From assembly GCA_038239345.1 (NCBI GenBank), contig JBBSEX010000090.1:1-8409 (forward strand): a stretch of DNA of 8,409 nucleotides, given 5' to 3'. The position numbers and the translations under genes were made by a program. Numbering within the stretch: position 1 is the first letter of the stretch; each line of letters begins with the position of its first letter. The notes beneath the pieces were generated by a model. That model ran no database searches, had not been told where the DNA came from, and saw only the letters and a program-made list of their open reading frames with translations. Source of the stretch: JBBSEX01 sp038239345. Lineage in GTDB: Bacteria > Acidobacteriota > Terriglobia > Bryobacterales > Bryobacteraceae. Below, in pieces: positions 1-5,825 of the stretch.

Positions 1-56
1 ACCGGGCCACGCTGGAAGCACTGGGACACACCATCCAGGAGTTTAGCCATGGATAA
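1..56 (+). CDS. C-terminal tail of an upstream protein (partial)
   Basis: The frame beginning at base 3 is open from the left edge to a TAA at 54-56. It reads RATLEALGHTIQEFSHG, which looks like an ordinary protein end. The stop lies 8 bases inside the next gene (ATG at 49), a typical overlap for translational coupling. Only 17 residues are visible, so no family can be named. The other two frames also cross this short stretch (one stops at 44-46), so the call rests mainly on the overlap geometry. Confidence 0.4.
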   Translation, partial: RATLEALGHTIQEFSHG

Positions 57-493
57 CATTCCCCAGATCAGCGATTCGGCCCAAGTTCTGGACAGCGACA
101 ACATCCGCGCGACAGCCGCGACGGAGTGCGACACCGAACCACAGTCCATGCCCGTTAAACCTGTGAAGCGTGGCCGACTGCGACACGGCAACCAAGCTAT
201 CGACCCTCGATTGCTGCCAACGATCAGCCCAAGATGTGGTGCTCGCGGTAGGCGTTCAGGGCTGCCGTGCAGGTCTCCGGGCATCCGCCGTCCAGATGGA
301 ACATACGGTCGCTGCCAGTTCCACGGGGGGCAGGAGCACTGGGCCTAAGACCGAAGAGGGCAAAGCGCGGATCAGCGCGGCGTCCTTGAAGCATGGCCGG
401 TTTACCAATGAGGCAATCGCGAAACGCAAAGCGCTGAGCAAAGAACTGAAAGCCCTGAAGTCCCGAACCGAGCGACTCAAGCCCACCGACTAA
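49..493 (+). pseudogene. HGG...GPKT family small Cys/His protein, frameshifted
   Basis: ATG 49 has a strong Shine-Dalgarno (AGGAG 37-41, 7-nt spacing) and overlaps the upstream stop. The first frame (49-348) carries a probable zinc-binding arrangement, Cys63, Cys74, Cys89 and His92, ending in CQFHGG. It then runs into a stop after QEHWA. One frame over, the sequence continues RSTGPKTEEGKARISAAS, then LKHGRFTNEAIAKRKAL, to a stop at 491-493. The family pattern is CGA..R.G.PC.......GRC..HGG.STGPKT.EGKAR.....KHG..T.EA, so both halves are one protein of about 147 residues. Removing one G from the six-G run at 325-330 restores it. Members are small, of unproven function, and often sit near phage-like or mobile genes. 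The basic C-terminal half suggests nucleic-acid binding, which is inference. The shift could be a sequencing error, a real lesion or slippage. Confidence 0.75.
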
Positions 494-498
494 CTGCC

Positions 499-723
499 GT
501 GAAATGCCGACTGCGCGACCTGGCCGCTGAGCTGGGAAGCCAGACGTGTGTCCAGTGTCGCCCGGTATTCGAAACTTGGAAGGCTGGTAAGCGGAGTAAG
601 CGGGCCATCTTGAATCGAAAGCGTGTCGCGCGACTGACGGAACGCTACTCACCCATTTGGGCGATACCAACTGGACCACAGGAGTGTACGGAAAACCTCA
701 TGAACAACGAGGAAATTTCGTGA
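499..723 (+). CDS. possible small basic protein, unrecognised
   Basis: A GTG start at 499, five bases after the previous gene's stop, opens a 74-codon frame ending in TGA at 721-723. The product is rich in Arg and Lys and has one CxxC (TCVQC, residues 16-20). I recognise no family. No Shine-Dalgarno is visible before the GTG, so translation would depend on coupling to the preceding gene. Its stop overlaps the ATG of an 18-codon frame (TGATG). It may instead be a spacer holding only the short frame MNNEEIS from ATG 700, which is preceded by AGGAG. This is a weak call. Confidence 0.3.
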   Translation: MKCRLRDLAAELGSQTCVQCRPVFETWKAGKRSKRAILNRKRVARLTERYSPIWAIPTGPQECTENLMNNEEIS

Positions 724-779
724 TGCAGGAACAAGCGCCAGTGCTAAAACCTTCGCGCGTACGGGAAATATTAGATTAG
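723..779 (+). CDS. 18-residue peptide or truncated gene start
   Basis: ATG 723 overlaps the preceding TGA (TGATG) and has GAGGAA at 709-714 as a good Shine-Dalgarno. The frame reads MQEQAPVLKPSRVREILD and stops at TAG 777-779. The sequence resembles the start of a longer protein, but the in-frame continuation after the TAG is not convincing. It is either a leader-type micropeptide or the remnant of a truncated gene. The support is the ribosome-binding site and the overlap, not homology. Confidence 0.3.
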   Translation: MQEQAPVLKPSRVREILD

Positions 780-799
780 CGTAGCAAGGTGGATTACAG

Positions 800-973
800 A
801 TGCCAGGAACTAAGCTACCGAAGCACACCGAGAAATGCTTGAGAACGGCGTTCATCAGCGCACCATGTGCGGGGTGCGGCGTTCGGCCAGCGGTCCGAGT
901 GCATGTGCTCGGCGATACGCCGGCGTTCTTCTGTGACGGATGCTGCCCTGAGTGCAACAAGGCGCCCTCATAG
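800..973 (+). CDS. 57-residue zinc-ribbon microprotein
   Basis: ATG 800 is preceded by AAGGTGG (786-792) at 7-nt spacing, a near-consensus Shine-Dalgarno. The 57-residue product has two cysteine knuckles: PCAGCG (Cys23, Cys26) and FFCDGCCPEC (Cys45, Cys48, Cys49, Cys52). They are separated by a short basic and hydrophobic linker, as in a four-cysteine zinc ribbon, with Cys13 and Cys49 as extras. Small zinc ribbons usually bind nucleic acid or protein partners; none can be named here. It ends in TAG 971-973. The regular CxxC spacing together with a strong ribosome-binding site makes chance unlikely. It lies in a run of very small genes downstream of the HGG-family gene. Confidence 0.65.
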   Translation: MPGTKLPKHTEKCLRTAFISAPCAGCGVRPAVRVHVLGDTPAFFCDGCCPECNKAPS

Positions 974-1199
974 ACGAGGTGCACAGTTTGCCAAGACTCG
1001 CGAGTTGAGCAGATCGACCACGCTTTGAGATCAGGCACGACGCTGCGGATGGGTCGCCGACCGGTTTCCTGGGATCTCGAAAGATGGCGCCGGCCGCCAC
1101 AAGAGGCACCTCGATCAGCGACCAGCTCTGGAGATGGTTCAGACACCACGGGCCGCCGAGTCTCTGCCGCTGAGCATAGAACGTCTGGAGCATCGGGGC

Positions 1200-1334
1200 A
1201 TGGCTCCCAATAAGGACGCTCTGCTGAATGAGGTCGAGCGCATCCGCTTAACGAACGACGAGCTGTGCGACATTTTGACGCTGACAAAATATCGTTGGCA
1301 TTTACTGGACCGGGCCGAGGGGCTGGTGAATTGA
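1200..1334 (+). CDS. 44-residue helical microprotein, first of a coupled pair
   Basis: ATG 1200 has GGAG (1187-1190) at 9-nt spacing. The same frame is open upstream to ATG 1134, but that start has GGAG directly abutting it and is less likely. The product starts MAPNKDALLNEVERIRLTND and continues with ELCDILTLTKYRWHLLDRAE. It is Leu- and Glu-rich, predicted helical, and the middle is vaguely reminiscent of a short helix-turn-helix. I do not recognise a family. Its TGA (1332-1334) overlaps the TTG start of the next gene by three bases, so the pair should be translated together. Confidence 0.5.
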   Translation: MAPNKDALLNEVERIRLTNDELCDILTLTKYRWHLLDRAEGLVN

Positions 1335-1510
1335 AGACCAGCGTCGGGGCGTTGCGTGAGGTGCGTGGCACCGCCGAGCTATCCGCCCGCCTCAGCGGAA
1401 GACTCAGCGTAGACAGCTCGGGTGGGATGACAGTGAATATCACCATCGGCCCGGCTGAGCCTACCGCGACTGGTCCAGTGATCGATGTTGATTGCGTCGA
1501 GATTGAATGA
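1331..1510 (+). CDS. 59-residue beta-rich microprotein, second of a coupled pair
   Basis: I choose TTG 1331 because it overlaps the preceding stop as TTGA and has GAGGGG (1317-1322) at 8-nt spacing. An ATG at 1265 in the same frame would give 81 residues but lies deep inside the previous gene. The product begins MKTSVGALREVRGTAELSAR. It alternates polar and hydrophobic residues (SGRLSVDSSGGMTVNITIG) and ends acidic, VIDVDCVEIE. This suggests a short beta-sheet domain. No family is recognised. A GC-rich inverted repeat begins eight bases after its stop. Confidence 0.5.
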   Translation: MKTSVGALREVRGTAELSARLSGRLSVDSSGGMTVNITIGPAEPTATGPVIDVDCVEIE

Positions 1511-1518
1511 AGTTTGAA

Positions 1519-1550
1519 GGGCGGGGGTATGGCCGGCCCCGTACCCGCCC
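1519..1550 (+). terminator. GC-rich hairpin after the microprotein pair
   Basis: GGGCGGGGGTA (1519-1529) pairs with TACCCGCCC (1542-1550) as a nine-pair stem with two bulged G. The loop itself contains the palindrome GGCCGGCC. It begins eight bases after the stop at 1510, where a terminator would be expected. There is no following T-tract, so it may be a Rho-dependent or RNA-stabilising 3' structure and not an intrinsic terminator. Confidence 0.35.
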
Positions 1551-1665
1551 CGGGTTCCCCCCATGGCCCTGAATCGTCAACCACCCTATTCACGCCAGTA
1601 AAGCTAATTTCACGCACGTCAGTTGCGCACTTCAAATAATTTACCGAACCACAGGAGACCACACG

Positions 1666-1851
1666 ATGATGAGCTACGCAACATCCACCCGACGCCAACC
1701 GCAAGACCAGGCGTCTCAGAGCACAGACCAAAGCGGCCAGTCCAGCGGATCGCAGCAGCAGTCGCAGGATAAGTCCTCGACGCCGAGCTACGCGGCAACG
1801 CCCAGTTATCCGACACAGAAGCGGTACGGCCCTTGTTCTGCCCGCAAATGA
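1666..1851 (+). CDS. 61-residue Gln/Ser-rich low-complexity peptide
   Basis: ATG 1666 (or the adjacent ATG 1669) has AGGAG at 1653-1657 with 8-nt spacing, one of the best ribosome-binding sites in the window. The product is strongly biased to Gln, Ser, Thr and Asp in the middle (SQSTDQSGQSSGSQQQSQDK), then SYAATPSYPTQKRYGPCSARK. It has no signal peptide or membrane segment and is probably disordered. No family is recognised. It stands alone, with about 155 bases upstream and about 550 bases downstream lacking a good gene. Low-complexity composition makes homology searches unreliable. Confidence 0.5.
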   Translation: MMSYATSTRRQPQDQASQSTDQSGQSSGSQQQSQDKSSTPSYAATPSYPTQKRYGPCSARK

Positions 1852-2399
1852 TCTCAACTTCCGGATTGCCCGTTTAACCGGCCAATCTCTGCCCAATCTC
1901 GTACTCGGGCGCAAGAGGTCTGCGGCAGTGCGCTGATCACTCTCTTATCGCATTGAACACCTCACAATGCAAGGGTTCTGGGGAAGCCGCTGCGATTACC
2001 TTAGAACAAGCGCTCATCGTCTTGCGTGGAAAACTTCGAACGAAAGAAAATAATGCTGTCGTCCCTTCCACAATGTCCTGAGAACAGAACATTGGCCGGT
2101 ATAAAGACGTGATCCGCCCGGAGTCTTGGCCGACCATGGGGAGTTGCCGAAGATCGAAAGCCAATAGAACGCGACCTGCTTGTTTGGATTCCAAAGGTGG
2201 ATGATCCGGTGTACAATCACACTTGATCGGGGGCCTCTAGGGTCTAAGACGGAAATGCCGTCATAGGACTGCTGGCCGCACCCGGGAAGAGCGTTGCACC
2301 AGGCTGGATCGGCAAGAGGCACCCGCGGTACGATCAGGGTCAGCCCGGAGATCAAACTGGAGATTCCGGCTCGCAGAGTGCGTGACTTGAGCAGGGGGT
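1852..2399. other. gene-free interval before the kinase gene
   Basis: No convincing gene is seen on either strand. A plus frame from TTG 1953 gives about 42 codons (including AITLEQALIVLRGKLRTKEN) before a TGA near 2084, but has no Shine-Dalgarno. Minus-strand frames of 71-113 codons cross the interval without ribosome-binding sites or recognisable motifs. The 3' part must hold the kinase promoter, but no clear -35/-10 pair stands out. A small GACGG/CCGTC hairpin lies near 2248-2262. Confidence 0.5.
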
Positions 2400-3260
2400 A
2401 TGATAGAGCGGACGGTCGGTCATTACAGACTTCTGGACCAGATCGGTCAGGGAGGAATGGGGCAGGTCTGGAAAGCCTGGGACTCGCGGCTGAACCGGTT
2501 GGTTGCGATCAAGTTCCTCGCGCCTGGCCGTCTGGCGGAAAGCGATAGCCGCCGCGGCTTTGTCCACGAAGCGCAGGCAGCCTCCGCCCTCAACCATCCC
2601 AACATCGTCACCATTTACGAGATCGCCAGCGAGGACGGCAGCGACTACATCGTCATGGAGTTCGTCCCCGGCCAGCCGCTCGACCGGGTGATCGCCGCCG
2701 GTCCACTGCCTGTCAAGGAGGCACTCCGGTACGCTCTGCAGATCACGGACGCCCTCGCCAGGGCTCATGCCGCCGGAATTATCCACCGGGACCTGAAGCC
2801 CTCGAACCTCATGACCACGGACGAGGGTTTGGTGAAACTGCTCGACTTCGGACTGGCGAAGCACACCGGACCGCCAGAGTCCGAAGGGCGAACTGCGAGC
2901 CTGGAGACTCTTACCAGGGAGGGCACTGTCGTGGGCACGGTCGCTTATATGTCGCCTGAGCAGGCTCAGGGTAAGCCGCCGCTGGACGTTCGATCCGATG
3001 TCTTCTCGCTCGGCGTGGTGCTATACGAGATGTTCTCTGGCCGGCGGCCGTTCTCGGGAGACTCCCAGATGGAGACGCTCATGGCAATCGTCCGCGACCC
3101 GCCGCCCTCCCTCGCTGATCGTCGAACCGGCTTGCCGCCGGAGCTTGTGCGCATCGTGAACCGCTGTCTGGAGAAGGACCGTGGGAAACGGTTCCCGCCG
3201 CAGTGGATGTGCGGCGAGAACTCGTGCAACTGGAGCAGAGCCTCACGTCAGGCCGCCTGA
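2400..3260 (+). CDS. Ser/Thr protein kinase domain, N-terminal part of a broken multidomain gene
   Basis: A bacterial Hanks-type (PknB-like) kinase that would phosphorylate proteins on Ser/Thr at the inner face of the membrane. Visible motifs: glycine loop GQGGMG (16-21), VAIK lysine Lys38, alpha-C Glu57, catalytic HRDLKPSN (129-136; Asp131, Asn136), DFG (149-151), the activation segment with GTVAYMSPEQ, DVRSDVFSLG and the C-lobe RCLEKD..KRF. It is an RD kinase with every catalytic residue present. The start is fixed: an in-frame TGA (2388-2390) lies just upstream of ATG 2400, and a G-rich stretch (2393-2398) abuts the ATG. After KRFP the frame goes wrong (PQWMCGENSC...). The proper continuation, AAVDVRRELVQLEQ, is one frame over, so one base appears missing near 3192-3202. 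The true protein continues into the next two frames. Confidence 0.9.
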   Translation: MIERTVGHYRLLDQIGQGGMGQVWKAWDSRLNRLVAIKFLAPGRLAESDSRRGFVHEAQAASALNHPNIVTIYEIASEDGSDYIVMEFVPGQPLDRVIAAGPLPVKEALRYALQITDALARAHAAGIIHRDLKPSNLMTTDEGLVKLLDFGLAKHTGPPESEGRTASLETLTREGTVVGTVAYMSPEQAQGKPPLDVRSDVFSLGVVLYEMFSGRRPFSGDSQMETLMAIVRDPPPSLADRRTGLPPELVRIVNRCLEKDRGKRFPPQWMCGENSCNWSRASRQAA

Positions 3261-4267
3261 CTCTGCCGCAGATGCTCCAACGGGCGAAACGTCCGGCCAT
3301 CCTGGTCCCGGCGCTCGCGGTGCTGCTGACCGTCGTTCTGCTGGTCTCCTGGATGGCACGCCGCGCCTCTCGCGTTCGCTGGGCGAGCCGGGACGGCATT
3401 GCCACCGTGACGCAGCTTGTGCAGGAAGGGAAGTACACCGCCGCGTTCGATCTGGCCAAAGAGGTCGAGAAGTTCATCCCGGCGGACGGGCGATTGAAGG
3501 CACTATGGCCCGACATCGTCCGCACGGTTTGGGTTGAGACCAATCCGTCCGGAGCCGAGATCTATCGCAAGGAGTACAACGAACCTGAAACGGCATGGCG
3601 GATGGCCGGGAAATCCCCAGCCCAGTTGACCGTGCCCCAGGGATATTACCGCTGGAAACTCGTCAAGGAGGGCTTTGAAACCACTCTGGCGCTGGCGCCG
3701 CCGGGCATAGAAAGGCAGACATACCGGCTCTCTCGAAGACAGCAAGGCCCCGAAGGTATGGTGCATGTTCCGGAAGCGCCAACCATGGATATGCCCATAG
3801 CACGCCTCGGCAGTTTCATCCTCACCGGCCTTCCAGCCTTTTGGATGGACCGCTACGAGGTGAGCAACCGCGAGTTCAAAGAGTTCGTCGATCGGGGAGC
3901 CTACCGGAACAAGGACTACTGGAAGCATGCGTTCCGCAAGGAAAACCAGCTGCTCTCCTGGGAACAGGCGATGCGGGAGTTCGTCGATGCGACGGGCCGG
4001 TGGGGCCCGGCAAACTGGGAGGCCGGAACTTACCCGGCTGGAGAGGACGATTTCCCGGTTCGCGGCGTGAGCTGGTACGAAGCCGCTGCTTACGCCGATT
4101 TCCGCGGTAAACAGTTACCGACCATTTACCACTGGTATCGGGCTGCGGACCCGCGGACTGCTACCTTCGTTTTGCAACTCGCAACTTCAAAGGCTCGGGT
4201 CCTGCAAAAGTGGGCCAGTTTCAGGGAATCGGCCCGTTTGGCACTTACGACATGGCAGGCAACGTGA
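3203..4267 (+). CDS. Middle part: transmembrane helix, PEGA-like domain and FGE/SUMF1 domain
   Basis: This continues the kinase protein after the first frame break. It opens with the end of the kinase C-lobe (VDVRRELVQLEQ). A single transmembrane helix follows (about residues 31-51 of this frame, PAILVPALAVLLTVVLLVSW, flanked by basic residues). A stretch resembling a PEGA domain comes next (about 108-160: VETNPSGAEIYR, then GKSPAQLTVPQGYYRWKL). From about residue 185 it is an FGE-sulfatase/SUMF1 domain: GMVHVPEA, FWMDRYEVSNREFKEFV, DDFPVRGVSWYEAAAYADF, LPTIYHWYRAA. The fold predicts the PEGA and SUMF1 parts outside the cytoplasm. After YRAADPRTAT the frame is lost. The continuation YLRFATRNFKGSGPAKVG is one frame over, so one base is missing near 4150-4170. 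GTG 3203 sits at the break and is not a natural start. Confidence 0.85.
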   Translation: MDVRRELVQLEQSLTSGRLTLPQMLQRAKRPAILVPALAVLLTVVLLVSWMARRASRVRWASRDGIATVTQLVQEGKYTAAFDLAKEVEKFIPADGRLKALWPDIVRTVWVETNPSGAEIYRKEYNEPETAWRMAGKSPAQLTVPQGYYRWKLVKEGFETTLALAPPGIERQTYRLSRRQQGPEGMVHVPEAPTMDMPIARLGSFILTGLPAFWMDRYEVSNREFKEFVDRGAYRNKDYWKHAFRKENQLLSWEQAMREFVDATGRWGPANWEAGTYPAGEDDFPVRGVSWYEAAAYADFRGKQLPTIYHWYRAADPRTATFVLQLATSKARVLQKWASFRESARLALTTWQAT

Positions 4268-5295
4268 AAGAATGGTGCTTCAACGAAACCGGCGATGGCT
4301 TTCGGTTTACCCTGGGGGGCGGCTGGCGCGACCAGCTCTACATGTTCACGCAACCGGACGCGAAGTCGCCGTTCGATCGAGACGCCCAGAACGGCTTCCG
4401 TTGTGTCCGCTATACGGTCCAGCCAGCGCAGGCGCTACTGAACCCGAAGCCGCAGCGCGAGTTCCCCGCCCCCACACCGGTCAGCGACGAAGCGTTCCGC
4501 TCCTATCTGGCGCTGTTTTCCTACGAGCCAAAGGAACTGAATGGGCGCACCGTCGAAGTAGACCGCAGCAATCCCGAGTGGACCAAGGCGCGGGTCACGT
4601 TCGAAGCCGCTTACAGCGCCGAGCAGGTTCCCGGATACCTGTTTCTCCCGAAGAACGCGACCCCGCCGTTCCAGGTAGTGGTCTACCACCCGAGCGCTGG
4701 GGCGCAGCAAATGACCAGCGCCCAGTCTCTCGACGGGCCTTCCAGGTGGGACTTCCTCGTTCGGACCGGCCGCGCGGTGTTCCACCCGGTGCTTCCGAAC
4801 ACCTACGGGCGCAAGAGGCTTCCGCCGCAAACCACCGTCGCGGCCCTGGCTGCCTGGGTCGAGCGTGGCCAGGATATCCGAAGAGCCGTAGACTACCTGG
4901 AAAGCCGGAAGGACATCGATCGCACGCGCATTGCTTACCTAGGCGCGAGTTGGGGGGCCGGATCAGCTCCGATCTTTCTGGCGGTTGAGCCGCGGTTCAA
5001 GGTGGCCGTGCTCGAAGACGGTGGATTCTTTGTCACACCTGCTCTTCCGGAGATGAATGGGGTGAATTACGCGCCGCGCGTTCGCATTCCGGTATTGATG
5101 ATCAACGGCCGCTATGACTATTTCTTTCCTCTGGAAGCCTCACAGAAGCTCATGTTCAACCTTCTTGGCACGCCAGCAGCCGACAAACGGCATACGGTCC
5201 TGGAAGCGTCTCATGACGTGAGCCCTCTCCGGCAGATCGTGATGCGGGAAACCCTCGACTGGCTGGACAAATATCTGGGGCCAGTGCGGCGGTAG
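4210..5295 (+). CDS. C-terminal part: end of SUMF1 domain plus alpha/beta hydrolase
   Basis: The first 70 residues finish the SUMF1 domain (GPFGTYDMAGNVKEWCFNE, LGGGWRD, NGFRCVRY). From about residue 90 there is an alpha/beta hydrolase of the dienelactone-hydrolase/acetyl-xylan-esterase-like type. It has VVVYHPSAGAQ as the likely oxyanion strand, nucleophile elbow GASWG (Ser247), Asp303 in INGRYDYFFP and His335 in LEASHD. The triad is complete, so an esterase-like activity is plausible; the substrate is unknown. The frame is open upstream to about 4141, and the reading NFKGSGPAKVGQFQG before 4210 belongs to the protein, so GTG 4210 is only the first usable start codon. The repaired gene 2400-5295 would encode about 965 residues with the hydrolase predicted outside the membrane. 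Confidence 0.85.
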   Translation: MGQFQGIGPFGTYDMAGNVKEWCFNETGDGFRFTLGGGWRDQLYMFTQPDAKSPFDRDAQNGFRCVRYTVQPAQALLNPKPQREFPAPTPVSDEAFRSYLALFSYEPKELNGRTVEVDRSNPEWTKARVTFEAAYSAEQVPGYLFLPKNATPPFQVVVYHPSAGAQQMTSAQSLDGPSRWDFLVRTGRAVFHPVLPNTYGRKRLPPQTTVAALAAWVERGQDIRRAVDYLESRKDIDRTRIAYLGASWGAGSAPIFLAVEPRFKVAVLEDGGFFVTPALPEMNGVNYAPRVRIPVLMINGRYDYFFPLEASQKLMFNLLGTPAADKRHTVLEASHDVSPLRQIVMRETLDWLDKYLGPVRR

Positions 5296-5297
5296 AT

Positions 5298-5371
5298 CCC
5301 ATTTGAGGCAGATACCCGAATGGGAAAGACCACATCTTTTTGCGCCGTCCGCGGAGATGTGCTTTCGAAAG
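5298..5371. repeat. Small inverted repeats after the hydrolase stop
   Basis: CCCATT (5298-5303) faces AATGGG (5319-5324). CACATCT (5331-5337) faces AGATGTG (5355-5361). A perfect 10-bp palindrome, CTTTCGAAAG, follows at 5362-5371. They begin three bases after the TAG at 5293-5295. They could form a structured 3' end of the message. No T-tract follows, so an intrinsic terminator is not supported. The stretch from 5296 to 5466 holds no gene I can support. Confidence 0.3.
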
Positions 5372-5466
5372 ACCCGCGGCATTCACTGATAACTCGCCCT
5401 CACACGACCTGACTAACCCGGACATTGACTTATAAACGCGCTACGCGTAGAAGTGCCATTCTCAGC

Positions 5467-5658
5467 ATGTGGGCGCATTCCTTCCGTATCGTCGGCTATC
5501 TGGAAGTAACCCCCTTACCCGCTACTCGGATTGGTCTGAGATTGGGCCTCTTCATTGTTCAGGAGGATTTCTGCCGCAAATTGTTTGTACTTGACGAGGA
5601 CGGAAAAGAACACGAAATGGAGATCTTAAGAAAATGCTTCGGCAGCCGGAGCCGTTAA
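5467..5658 (+). CDS. 63-residue hypothetical protein
   Basis: From ATG 5467 the frame reads MWAHSFRIVGYLEV, then LGLFIVQEDFCRKLFVLDED and GKEHEMEILRKCFGSRSR, stopping at TAA 5656-5658. The same frame is open back to TTG 5425 (77 residues), but neither start has a clear Shine-Dalgarno. The alternating hydrophobic and charged pattern suggests a small alpha/beta protein. No family is recognised. A good Rho-independent terminator lies 78 bases after the stop, which supports a transcribed gene here. Confidence 0.45.
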   Translation: MWAHSFRIVGYLEVTPLPATRIGLRLGLFIVQEDFCRKLFVLDEDGKEHEMEILRKCFGSRSR

Positions 5659-5735
5659 AGCCCTAGTCGCCGCCACTCTGAAACCTTTCTGTCCGGCCCA
5701 CACTACACCACCGAGTCTCTTTCACAAAGAACAAA

Positions 5736-5781
5736 GCGTCCGCTTAGGCTCTTGGTTAGATTTAGGCGGGCGTTTTTGTTT
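5736..5781 (+). terminator. Rho-independent terminator
   Basis: GCGTCCGCTTA (5736-5746) pairs with TAGGCGGGCG plus the next T (5763-5773) as an 11-pair stem with three G-U pairs and a 16-base loop. TTTTTGTTT (5773-5781) follows directly. The orientation fits the plus-strand gene ending at 5658. Confidence 0.7.
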
Positions 5782-5825
5782 GTACCGGTTACACCATTGG
5801 CGTAGCGGCCCGATACCGGGTACCG

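Noticed and set aside
1084..1173. 29-codon plus frame starting MAPAATRGTSISDQLW
   Set aside because: It has no properly spaced Shine-Dalgarno, and no partner or homology can be seen.
649..1914. 421-codon open frame on the minus strand
   Set aside because: It lies opposite at least four plus-strand small genes in three different frames, each with a Shine-Dalgarno. Its product is Arg/Ser/Pro-rich with no domain or motif, and it has no ribosome-binding site. This is typical of an antisense shadow in GC-rich DNA.
1937..2355. Minus-strand frames of 71-113 codons in the gap before the kinase
   Set aside because: No ribosome-binding sites, several overlapping alternatives of similar length, and no recognisable motifs.
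2352..2864. 170-codon minus-strand frame opposite the kinase
   Set aside because: It is antisense to the kinase N-lobe, whose motifs are unmistakable; the product is compositionally odd and matches nothing.
3079..3543. 154-codon minus-strand frame opposite the kinase end and membrane helix
   Set aside because: Ser/Arg/Thr-rich shadow of clearly coding plus-strand sequence.
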